This document shows, in pieces, positions 57,574-64,000 of a DNA stretch of 64,000 nucleotides (positions are counted from its first letter, which is position 1; the number at the start of each line of letters is the position of its first letter). Source of the stretch: Vibrio owensii CAIM 1854 = LMG 25443 (lineage in GTDB: Bacteria > Pseudomonadota > Gammaproteobacteria > Enterobacterales > Vibrionaceae). The notes below the pieces were generated by a model that saw nothing but the letters and a program-made list of their open reading frames with translations, did no database searches and had not been told where the DNA came from. Where the stretch lies: contig NZ_JPRD01000044.1 in the NCBI RefSeq assembly GCF_000817815.1, forward strand, positions 1 to 64,000, given 5' to 3'. Position numbers and translations under genes: made by a program.

Positions 57574-58110
57574 ATGACGGAAACACAACTGGAAAACTTA
57601 GCCAAGGCCGGTAATGCGCTTGCTGGTCAGGCGCTAAGGAAGTATCGGCAAGCGAAACAGCCTCAAATGACGAACGGAAAGCCTCTCAAAGCCGTTCCAG
57701 CGAAGCGAAAGGGCGATAAAGGTCCTAGTGGGTTAGAAATGTCGTTCGCAACGCAGGTTAAGCAATCAGGGCTTCCTATGCCGCGCTGGGGGAATAACGA
57801 ATTAAAGTTTCACCCTAAGCGCCGCTGGCGTTTTGACTTCGCGTGGGAAGATCACAAGGTGGCCGTCGAGATTGAGGGTGGTACCTACAGTCACGGGCAA
57901 GAGCGATTTGACTCAGGCAAGGGGAAAAAGGTCACTCAAAAGTCGAGGCATTTAACGCCTACTGGCTTTCATGAAGACTGCATCAAATATGGTGAGGCCG
58001 CGATATTGGGGTGGTGTGTGATCCGTGTGGATGCGAAGATGATTAAAGATGGTTCGGCGCTTGCTATGCTTGAAAGGGCACTAAAAAGTAAAGTATCTAC
58101 TGAGTGTTGA
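57574..58110 (+). CDS. PD-(D/E)xK-type endonuclease
   Basis: The product is 178 aa; ATG 57574 is used. GLEMSFATQVKQSGLPMP, KRRWRFDFAWEDHKVAVEIEGGTYSHG...TPTGFHEDCIKYGEAAILGWCVIRV is the fold of small phage or DUF559/Vsr-like nucleases: D in RFDFAW, then E-x-E in VEIEGG, with a following Lys. It could be a recombination or packaging-associated nuclease. After the HTH-like gene, separated by 12 bp. Confidence 0.75.
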   Translation: MTETQLENLAKAGNALAGQALRKYRQAKQPQMTNGKPLKAVPAKRKGDKGPSGLEMSFATQVKQSGLPMPRWGNNELKFHPKRRWRFDFAWEDHKVAVEIEGGTYSHGQERFDSGKGKKVTQKSRHLTPTGFHEDCIKYGEAAILGWCVIRVDAKMIKDGSALAMLERALKSKVSTEC

Positions 58111-58163
58111 TGAAATATCTAGAGGGTATTGAGTTGATACCCCTTAGATACTTAGTTGGTGTT
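58092..58163. promoter_or_regulatory. Dispersed elements and hairpin between convergent genes
   Basis: Minus-strand copies AACACTCAGTAGATACT (58092-58108) and AACACCAACTAAGTATCT (58146-58163) flank an imperfect hairpin with GGGTAT (58124-58129)/ATACCC (58138-58143) that may terminate both neighbouring genes. The second copy overlaps the 3' end of the minus-strand gene. Confidence 0.5.
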
Positions 58164-58397
58164 TTCTTCGAGCAGAGCGTTTAGCTCTGTTTCGTCAGTA
58201 ATGCGCTCATTCTTGATGAGCCAGTTTACTAGGTGCTCGTATTCACCGTCGTTCATTGTTCTGAATCGAGCGCTTTCTGGGGTGGTTCGCCAAGCCCAAA
58301 TCGTGTTCACGCTTGTTTTGTAGCAAATATCAGCAACGTCTTGCGCCTTCAGCTTAAAATGTTTCTGAATTATCTTGAGTTTTTCGTTATTGGTCAT
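58152..58397 (-). CDS. Small HTH protein (Cro/CI-like)
   Basis: The product is 81 aa from ATG 58397. IIQKHFKLKAQDVADICYKTSVNTIWAWRTTPESARFRTMNDGEYEHLVNWL contains an HTH (AQDVADICYKTSVNTIWAWR) like small phage repressors or antirepressors. The last 20 residues are acidic. A GTACAAAGTACAGG half-palindrome upstream (58441-58454) resembles the 25-bp palindromes at 62148 and 63434. It is the best small regulator candidate for controlling the replication region. Confidence 0.6.
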   Translation of the reverse strand: MTNNEKLKIIQKHFKLKAQDVADICYKTSVNTIWAWRTTPESARFRTMNDGEYEHLVNWLIKNERITDETELNALLEENTN

Positions 58398-58454
58398 CAA
58401 AGAGTTCCGTCAGTGTTTCGTAGAAAATAACACTCAGGCGGTACAAAGTACAGG

Positions 58455-58778
58455 TTATCGCTGAATGGCGGTCATTTGGCCGCAGTGTTGGCACTTACAA
58501 CGCATTTTATTGCGTGTTTTTTCTACTTTCTCCTGCATTTCTTGCCATCGCCAATAGAGCTGAGAGTTTTTATTGGCCAGTTGTTTCAAAACCCACATAG
58601 GGCTTAATACTTCCCCGCATAGGCCACATGCTACCGTGTCGTTGGACTCGTTGATTTTGAAGTCTCCGTGCTGACATTCAAGTCGGTGTCGGTATGTTTG
58701 AGTCTCTTTGAATATAGGCTTGTCTGTGGGTGGCTGCTTGATTCGCTTAAACTCAACAATGTTGTCGTTGTCTTCCAT
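58455..58778 (-). CDS. Zinc-binding small protein
   Basis: The product is 107 aa; the start is the ATG at 58778 with AGGAG 5 bp upstream. Two CxxC pairs, ACGLCGEVL (about 52) and MRCKCQHCGQM (near the C-terminus), form a probable zinc site around a Trp-rich helix. Family not recognised, but the type is common in phage early regions. Confidence 0.55.
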   Translation of the reverse strand: MEDNDNIVEFKRIKQPPTDKPIFKETQTYRHRLECQHGDFKINESNDTVACGLCGEVLSPMWVLKQLANKNSQLYWRWQEMQEKVEKTRNKMRCKCQHCGQMTAIQR

Positions 58779-58834
58779 CATCACTCCTTTGCTCTGGTAC
58801 CCTCACTGGAGAGGGTACCAATCACGGTATGGCT

Positions 58835-59653
58835 TTATTGACAGGTACAGGCTTCGGCTTCGCCGTTGTGAAGCGCTTTGCGGTTAAATTCGACCTCTGC
58901 TAACAGATCGACCAGCTCTTTGTCTGAGTTCTGCTGGTAGCCAAGAGCTTTAAGCAGAGAGCTTTTGAACATGTTTTGCTGCTCATTTGCCATATCAACT
59001 ACGCTGTGGCCCTTAGTGACGGCAGTGATCAGTGCGGAAGTGATCTCAATGAAATACTCAGCTTCATGTAAGGCATCGTATAGCGCGTGATGGAGTGGAC
59101 CTTTGCGCTCAAGGGTGTATTTAGGGTCGATGCCAAGCAGCAAACGACCAAGCAGGCAGGCTGTGCGCAGTGACTGGTTGCCTCGGAATTGCCAAGGTTG
59201 CTCGATACCGGCTTCTTCATAAGCGTGTGACAGGATAACGTTGTCAAATTCCGGACCATTCCCCATGACTTGCGCCTTTGTGCCTTCTGGCGTGTTTTCT
59301 TTGATGTAGTAGGCGATCTGGTGCAGCGCTTCAGGCAGCGATAAACGCTCATCATTTTTAGACGGTGAGAACAGTTCTGCGTAAGCCTCTGGCGACTCTT
59401 CCTTTTGTCGCTCCCAGAATGCCATGGTGCTATCTGGTTGGTCGATGGCGTCTTTGATGCGGTTTTCTTGGCCTTCATCGCTGATCAGCATGTAGGTTTG
59501 ATTGAGGATCCGGCGCTGGTAAATATCAACGGTCACTACAGAGGCTGAGAAAATGTGTGCGTCTGGGCCTTTCGCGCCGGTTTCAATGTCAGTGATATGA
59601 ATCACAGGGCTTGATTTGATGGTCTTTAGGTACTCAAGTGTCGGTAAAATCAT
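58835..59653 (-). CDS. DEDDh 3'-5' exonuclease
   Basis: The product is 272 aa. ITDIETGAKGPDAHIFSASVVTVD carries the D-x-E of Exo I, GNGPEFDNVILSHAYEE the Exo II Asp, and HHALYDALHEAEYF the H-x4-D of Exo III. It belongs with the T4 DexA/Rv2179c-like group of 3'-5' exonucleases acting on DNA or RNA ends. Overlaps the next upstream gene by 4 bp. It probably degrades or recycles nucleic acid, or helps replication. Confidence 0.8.
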   Translation of the reverse strand: MILPTLEYLKTIKSSPVIHITDIETGAKGPDAHIFSASVVTVDIYQRRILNQTYMLISDEGQENRIKDAIDQPDSTMAFWERQKEESPEAYAELFSPSKNDERLSLPEALHQIAYYIKENTPEGTKAQVMGNGPEFDNVILSHAYEEAGIEQPWQFRGNQSLRTACLLGRLLLGIDPKYTLERKGPLHHALYDALHEAEYFIEITSALITAVTKGHSVVDMANEQQNMFKSSLLKALGYQQNSDKELVDLLAEVEFNRKALHNGEAEACTCQ

Positions 59654-60261
59654 AAATTTGTCTCGGTTTCTTCAATTTCTAGTGAATCCAAAGTGATCCT
59701 CTCACCTACAACTGTGGTTGAGTAAGTGACGGAATATTCAATTTCTAACTCATATTCGCCGCCGCAGATATCACACGTTTCTTTTCCATCGCGGGGTTCG
59801 TCTGGCTCATAGCTGGTGCCGCAGTGGGGACAGACAATTTCATCATTGTGTTTGTAGTCCCATTCGTCGTAATCGTTACTAGCAACCTTTTCCAGAGCTT
59901 CACGCTTTAGCTTCTGGTCAAGGGCGGTTTGGCATGGGGAGCATCTGAACCCCTCTCGCGTTCCCCAAGCTGATCCCACAATTTCAGATCTGTGGGTTTG
60001 GCAATCCACACAAACATTGTGCTCGTCACAAACAAAGTAGTCCCAGCCATTTGAGGTACCTAAGCACTTCTCGCAACCAACAACCCAGTACCAAGCCCCA
60101 TCAATGAACTCTGATTTTAGGCCCCTTTGTGGCGGGGTAAGTTCTAACGTTGGTAAGTCTTCAGTTTCACTGTTCCATACTGCTTTCATTGGGCCGTTGT
60201 GAATTCGGTCTGTCCATTCGGGCAGAGCTTCAGGGATGAGTATTTTGATATTTTTATCCAT
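59650..60261 (-). CDS. Protein with several zinc ribbons
   Basis: The product is 203 aa; start ATG 60261 with AGGAAA 8 bp upstream. VGCEKCLGTS...FVCDEHNVCVDCQTHR...FRCSPC and VCPHCGTSYE...ETCDICGGEYELE give at least six CxxC-type pairs in two groups. A nucleic-acid-binding or scaffold protein of unknown function, coupled to the exonuclease. Confidence 0.6.
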   Translation of the reverse strand: MDKNIKILIPEALPEWTDRIHNGPMKAVWNSETEDLPTLELTPPQRGLKSEFIDGAWYWVVGCEKCLGTSNGWDYFVCDEHNVCVDCQTHRSEIVGSAWGTREGFRCSPCQTALDQKLKREALEKVASNDYDEWDYKHNDEIVCPHCGTSYEPDEPRDGKETCDICGGEYELEIEYSVTYSTTVVGERITLDSLEIEETETNL

Positions 60262-60310
60262 GGTGATTTCCTGCTGGTGGCTGCGACGCATGGCCGCAGC
60301 CTGTTGTTGG

Positions 60311-61501
60311 TTAAGCGGCTTTAGGCTGGCGGTTTAGGTCTGACCAACTATCGTGTTGGCGTTGCCATTGCTCGACCAATTGTTCCAGTTTGGAGTAGAT
60401 TTGCTTCACGGCAGCTTCGCCAAAGCCCTTTGCAGCGGTGCCGGCTTTGTCTTTGACGATGGCACGCAGGCGGTGTGGTGGAATGTGAAGCACGCTGTAT
60501 AGACTCTGGAATCCGGCATTGTTCAATACTTCTAAGTGTTTCGGATCCAGCTGGGCATCTTCCAGATAAGTTTCTTTCGCCCACTCCATGCGCTCAATTA
60601 GGTGCGGGTGGGTGATCTCGATGCGATTAATGATGAGTTCGTGCAGTGCATCATGGATATCAGTCGGCCAGCGGTCGGCCAAGTAGTCACATGGCGGGTA
60701 GAATGGCTGCAGCCAGTCAGTCACTGAGACGGTGATATTCAATCCGTGGTTGGTTTTGACTTCGTAGTACCAATCCAGATCGTTAATGATTTTGATGGTT
60801 GATGCCTCTGGTCGGAAGGACAGGCCGTATTCAAAGACGTGGATGTAACACTTCAAAATGCCGTCGGTACCCACAAACACCTTGTTGATCACGTCGCCGT
60901 CTTTGTGCATGAGGCGAGAGCGAGCTTCGTTTAGCTCTTCGGTCAGCTGGGTGTTTGTCTGAACCATGACGTTCTTTTTCGTTTCAGCGTCCACCAGCTG
61001 GTTTTTAAGGTCACGGATCTTGGTGCGTTGCTCTTCAAGCAGCTTTTGTTTTTCGTCGTTCTTTTTGCGCTGAGCCGCGATACGGGATTTCATTTGTTCC
61101 GGCTGCATGGCCTGAAGGCGTTTCAGTTCTTCCAGTTTTTCTTTGACATTGGCTTGGGCGACTTTGGCCTGAGCTTTTTCTCGCTCGGCTTCTGCAGTGG
61201 CTTGTTTGGCCTCAAGCTCAAGTTCATCAAGGTTAGAGCGAAGTTCTGAAAGTTCACGCTCTGTGCGTGTTAAGTCTTCCTGAGTCTTTTCAAGCTCATC
61301 ACACAACGTGTTGAACTCATCAACCTCTGTGTTGTATTGCTCGATAACCAACTGCTCAGCCTGATCAATCATAGTGATGGCGGCATTGACGGATGTGTGT
61401 GCGAGACCTTCAGTTTTGTCTGCTGCAATACCCAGTTGGTAACGTGCAGGGTTCAGGGCGGACTGCAGGGCGGTTGCTACGGTGCTTTTTTCTGTTGTCA
61501 T
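60311..61501 (-). CDS. Coiled-coil protein with C-terminal domain, unknown
   Basis: The product is 396 aa with AAGGAG 8 bp upstream of the ATG. Residues about 45-205 are uninterrupted coiled coil (DELEKTQEDLTRTERELSEL). The remainder is a globular domain (NDLDWYYEVKTNHGLNITVSVTDWLQPF...YPPCDYLADRWPTDIHDAL) with a helix-hairpin-helix-like part near LNNAGFQSLYSVLHIPPHRLRAIV. Likely binds DNA or a DNA-binding partner; family not recognised. Confidence 0.55.
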   Translation of the reverse strand: MTTEKSTVATALQSALNPARYQLGIAADKTEGLAHTSVNAAITMIDQAEQLVIEQYNTEVDEFNTLCDELEKTQEDLTRTERELSELRSNLDELELEAKQATAEAEREKAQAKVAQANVKEKLEELKRLQAMQPEQMKSRIAAQRKKNDEKQKLLEEQRTKIRDLKNQLVDAETKKNVMVQTNTQLTEELNEARSRLMHKDGDVINKVFVGTDGILKCYIHVFEYGLSFRPEASTIKIINDLDWYYEVKTNHGLNITVSVTDWLQPFYPPCDYLADRWPTDIHDALHELIINRIEITHPHLIERMEWAKETYLEDAQLDPKHLEVLNNAGFQSLYSVLHIPPHRLRAIVKDKAGTAAKGFGEAAVKQIYSKLEQLVEQWQRQHDSWSDLNRQPKAA

Positions 61502-61556
61502 TCTACTTCTCCTTCAATCTTTAAACTCGGTAGTAATAAACTAAACGGGGCGGGGC

Positions 61557-61754
61557 TTATGGCTGCATAGAGCGGTTGATTACGCTCCAAACCTTGTCGA
61601 CATAAACCTCTAACTTCTGGTCGATGCGCGTGAGCTTTGCTTGCAGCGATTTCTTGAGGCGCATAGAATAGGGAACTGGTTTACGCATTAAATAACAGTG
61701 AGCAGCTAACAGGCGCTCTGAGCGTTCCATTCTGGATAACTGTTGATTGTCCAT
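61557..61754 (-). CDS. Small basic hypothetical protein
   Basis: The product is 65 aa with AGAAGGA upstream. Arg/Lys-rich helix (MERSERLLAAHCYLMRKPVPYSMRLKKSLQAKLTRI). No motif recognised. Part of the minus-strand block reading away from the integrase. Confidence 0.5.
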   Translation of the reverse strand: MDNQQLSRMERSERLLAAHCYLMRKPVPYSMRLKKSLQAKLTRIDQKLEVYVDKVWSVINRSMQP

Positions 61755-61829
61755 TGTTGGGATCCTTCTTCCTGTGTGGTGTGTAGACTATGGCGTATCA
61801 ATCTTTGGTCGGGGCGATACGCCAACCTT

Positions 61830-62054
61830 TCAAAACTTCGGCTTAATTCTGAGCTTGAATCTCTTACCGTCGGCCTTTTTGCCGGTCAGGTTAAATTCAC
61901 TATCCATATCATCAGCCAGCCTTTGAGCATCAGCGTGGAAGTCCGCGAACTGGTGTCGTGTCAGGTTATTGGCTGTGTTTCCCTGAAAATGCGCTGAAAG
62001 CACGATCACCTTGTGCTTCCCTTCTCCGTTTGCATGTCTTTGTAGTGTTGTCAT
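61830..62054 (-). CDS. Small basic hypothetical protein
   Basis: The product is 74 aa. I start at ATG 62054 (CAGGAAA upstream); the longer frame to 62138 would run through the inverted repeat GTTAGCGC/GTGCTAAC (62110-62130). Contains FQGNTANNLTRHQFADFHADAQRLADD and a basic tail. Not recognised. First gene of the minus-strand block, reading away from the 25-bp palindrome. Confidence 0.5.
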   Translation of the reverse strand: MTTLQRHANGEGKHKVIVLSAHFQGNTANNLTRHQFADFHADAQRLADDMDSEFNLTGKKADGKRFKLRIKPKF

Positions 62055-62147
62055 CAACATTTTCCTGTTGTCGATAGTTAGAAAATCTGGTGTTAACGTC
62101 ACCGAGACAGTTAGCGCTCTTCGTGCTAACGACGCCAATATATATCT

Positions 62148-62172
62148 AAATCCTGTACAATGTACAGGATTT
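62148..62172. promoter_or_regulatory. 25-bp perfect palindrome, copy 1
   Basis: Half-site AAATCCTGTACA, one central base (62160), then the reverse. Located between the divergent small gene (62054, minus) and the integrase (62226, plus). It is identical to copy 2 at 63434-63458. TACAAT inside it could serve as a -10, so binding would block RNA polymerase. Confidence 0.75.
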
Positions 62173-62225
62173 TTTTAAAAAGGTTGAGCCAAAGATAAAA
62201 GCAACTCAGCCAATTGGGACTCTCA

Positions 62226-63404
62226 ATGCAGACACTTACAGTCAGTTTTTCTGAATCATCCGTTAAGCGAGCGCTAAAAAACGCCGAAGGCTACGAAATC
62301 AAGGTTTCGTCAAAGCCCACGGTATTGTTGCGTCCGCATAAAGGGTTAGAGAGGGGAACTTGGTATCTGCGTAAGGGGGAGAAATATCACCCGCTTGGGG
62401 TGTATCCGGTTGTGCCGGTCTCTCTCGTAAAAGAGCGACTGCCTCACATCGTGTTTGACCTCTCGATGAATCCAGACGCTAAGGTTGAGATTATCAGTGG
62501 CTTCCAGAAAGTGACGGATTTACTCAGCTGGTACTGTGAGCGTGCTCAGTCTGACCGCGAGCTATCCAAAAAGCGCAAGGCGACGGTGAGGTCGGTGATC
62601 AACAAGCACCTGATCCCCATGCTGGGGGATAAGCTGATTGACGAGCTGAATCATGCTTGCATTGATGATGCGCTGATCTGGCCGCTTCAAAGCAAATACT
62701 CCCTGTCCAATGTGAGACTGATATTTTCTGCGTTGAAGGCCGCTTTTAAGCTGGCCGCTAAGCAGAACCGTATCAACGCTAATCCACTGGCTGACCTGCA
62801 ATTCACCGATTTCATTCAGAAACGCATTAATCCCAAAGATGCCCAGATCAGGGCCGCTGATATTCCGGCGGTACTGGCGGCGCTGGTGGACTGCCACTAC
62901 AGCACCAGAATGCTGATTTTGATGATGCTCCTATTTGGTACCCGCATTGGTGAAACCCGTCAGGCGAAGTGGTCCCATATTGATGATGATTATTGGCACT
63001 TACCGGCAGGCCATACCAAAACCAAGCAATCTCACCGCTTGCCATTAACTGAGCCGGTTAAAGCGTTGCTTGATGCATACCGCAATACCCAGAAAGCGAA
63101 GGGCTACACGGGGCAATTCCTCTTTCCTAATGACGATCGTAGTGGTCAGTGCGTGCCGGCCAGTACGGCGAGCACTCAAATTAAGCGTATTTCCTCTGGG
63201 AACTGGACCGCTCATGACCTGCGAAAAGTAGCGCGAACGGTGTGGGCAGACCTGGGGGTGGATTACATGGTAGGTGAAATGCTGTTGAACCATGCCCTGA
63301 GCAAATTGGACAAGACCTACATTCATACTCACGTCGAACACAAGATGAAAGAAGCCCTCAGCCAATACCACGACTGGCTAAAAGAGCAGGGCCTTTCGTT
63401 CTAA
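62226..63404 (+). CDS. int: P4-like tyrosine integrase
   Basis: The product is 392 aa from ATG 62226 (an upstream TTG at 62214 is possible). The N-terminal arm-binding-like domain (about 1-80: RGTWYLRKGEKYHPLGVYPVV) is that of P4/DUF4102-type integrases. The core-binding domain follows, then catalytic residues: Arg240 (LFGTRIGETRQ), a Lys near HTKTKQSHRL, His330 and Arg333 (TAHDLRKVAR), His356 and Tyr365 (LNHALSKLDKTYIH). Such enzymes insert elements into chromosomes. A phage-plasmid already having Cre would not need this for maintenance, so the element may also integrate, or this is a cargo gene. It is flanked by identical 25-bp palindromes. Confidence 0.85.
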   Translation: MQTLTVSFSESSVKRALKNAEGYEIKVSSKPTVLLRPHKGLERGTWYLRKGEKYHPLGVYPVVPVSLVKERLPHIVFDLSMNPDAKVEIISGFQKVTDLLSWYCERAQSDRELSKKRKATVRSVINKHLIPMLGDKLIDELNHACIDDALIWPLQSKYSLSNVRLIFSALKAAFKLAAKQNRINANPLADLQFTDFIQKRINPKDAQIRAADIPAVLAALVDCHYSTRMLILMMLLFGTRIGETRQAKWSHIDDDYWHLPAGHTKTKQSHRLPLTEPVKALLDAYRNTQKAKGYTGQFLFPNDDRSGQCVPASTASTQIKRISSGNWTAHDLRKVARTVWADLGVDYMVGEMLLNHALSKLDKTYIHTHVEHKMKEALSQYHDWLKEQGLSF

Positions 63405-63433
63405 CCTCCTCAAAATTTCATATCAATTAAAAT

Positions 63434-63458
63434 AAATCCTGTACAATGTACAGGATTT
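63434..63458. promoter_or_regulatory. 25-bp perfect palindrome, copy 2
   Basis: Identical to copy 1 at 62148-62172; sits 41 bp before the PadR-type gene. Position in front of the regulator gene suggests autoregulation by that protein. The gap 63405-63499 has no gene. Confidence 0.75.
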
Positions 63459-63499
63459 TGTTATATGGTGTTTCCAATTTCCAAAAAAGGAGTGTCGAA

Positions 63500-64000
63500 A
63501 TGCTGTTAAATGAATTGCCTATCCACCTACTTTCTCTGCTGTCAGAGCACAAAAAAGCCACCGGTTACGAGCTAACCAAAATGATGAGCGAAAGCCGTCT
63601 GTGGCGTGCATCCCACCAGCAAATTTACCGTTCACTAAACAAGATGGCCGACGATGGCTTTTTGGTGTTCAAAGACGATCCACAAGAGGGCAAGCCAGAC
63701 CGTAAGGTCTATTCGCTGACCGCTGAAGGGATTGCCAAGTTCAACGAGGCGGTAGAGAGTGCCACCCCTTCAATCAAGTCATTACACAGCATTCGCACCA
63801 TCATGCTGAATGTAGGTAATCAGAAGTACTTTGAAGAGCTGCTGGAACAGCTGAGAGCTGCCATCGAGAAAACAGAGCAGCTGCTTGAAAAAACGGAAAA
63901 CCCGTCAGAACGAATCGCTATGCAGCGCGAGATTTACATCAACCGTGCTGAAGAAAGCTATTGCGTGGATGCCTTGGCATACCTGCAAGAATCCAAGCGC
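63500..64000 (+). CDS. PadR-family transcription regulator, partial (runs off right edge)
   Basis: The first 167 codons are present; AGGAG lies 7 bp before ATG 63500. LNELPIHLLSLLSEHKKATGYELTKMM...LWRASHQQIYRSLNKMADDGFLVFK...KPDRKVYSLTAEGIAKF is the PadR winged helix. The rest begins the helical C-terminal dimerisation domain (KSLHSIRTIMLNVGNQKYF). PadR proteins bind palindromes of the TGTACA type, so the palindromes at 62148 and 63434 are natural targets; this would place the integrase and itself under one repressor. The gene continues outside the window. Confidence 0.85.
   Translation, partial: MLLNELPIHLLSLLSEHKKATGYELTKMMSESRLWRASHQQIYRSLNKMADDGFLVFKDDPQEGKPDRKVYSLTAEGIAKFNEAVESATPSIKSLHSIRTIMLNVGNQKYFEELLEQLRAAIEKTEQLLEKTENPSERIAMQREIYINRAEESYCVDALAYLQESKR

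Noticed and set aside
62148..63458. The two 25-bp palindromes as the ends of an insertion sequence
   Set aside because: They are palindromic direct copies in promoter positions, without terminal inverted repeats, target duplications or a transposase between them; operators fit better.
1..64000. tRNA or rRNA genes
   Set aside because: Reading the gaps showed no cloverleaf-like segment with a GTTCRANYC-type arm; no scan could be run, so an atypical tRNA may be missed.

Overview
The window looks like most of a large P1-related phage-plasmid: a contractile-tailed temperate phage that is maintained as a plasmid. It carries complete plasmid-maintenance modules together with head, sheath, baseplate and fibre genes. 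The clearest links to P1 are a RepA that reads as a P1 RepA homologue beside a P1-style origin, a Cre-type recombinase with a 13-8-13 bp lox-like site upstream, and the order darB-like giant gene, portal, prohead protease, which is the P1 order darB-prt-pro. The host is probably a gammaproteobacterium, likely Vibrionaceae: RdgC is very close to the enterobacterial protein, and the lox-like site resembles the Vibrio Vika/vox site. This host call is inference. Terminase, lysis genes and a recognisable C1-type repressor are not in the window. One gene is cut at each end (a D12 methyltransferase on the left, a PadR-type regulator on the right), so the element extends beyond 64 kb.

Layout: 1-2.9 kb methyltransferase and small membrane proteins; 3.0-4.5 kb lox-like site, small gene and cre; 4.6-7.4 kb a run of small unknown genes; 7.4-8.0 kb a RelE/ParE-type toxin-antitoxin pair; 8.3-13.2 kb structural or fibre-like genes ending in a fibre and its assembly protein; 13.3-16.3 kb baseplate hub and spike; 16.6-24.5 kb major capsid, sheath, tube-like and neck-like proteins; 24.5-32.2 kb tape-measure-like protein, wedge proteins and receptor-end proteins; 32.3-36.5 kb DarA-like and other presumed injected or internal proteins; 36.5-38.0 kb an HTH gene and a PAS-LuxR regulator on the minus strand; 38.2-48.6 kb DarB-like protein, portal and protease/scaffold; 48.7-52.1 kb ParA with an RHH partner, P1-like oriR/RepA and Dam; 52.1-58.1 kb small genes, RdgC, a TrfA-like initiator and a second iteron origin; 58.1-62.1 kb minus-strand genes (DEDD exonuclease, zinc proteins, coiled coil); 62.2-64 kb a P4-like integrase and the PadR-type regulator.

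Several patterns are not explained by the genes. (1) A promoter-like bipartite element, GTGTTGATGC-N14-CTTGTTACCCTC and variants, lies 60-100 bp before the first gene of up to seven phage transcription units. (2) A degenerate AACAC...GTATCT element is dispersed in many intergenic regions, including an inverted pair in front of parA. (3) There are two unrelated iteron replicons, one P1-RepA type and one TrfA type. (4) Two identical 25-bp palindromes flank the integrase. (5) A small +1-frame reading frame overlaps the end of the gene before the tape-measure candidate, the classic place for a tail-chaperone frameshift.

All functional calls come from reading the sequence and recalling protein families; no database search was run.
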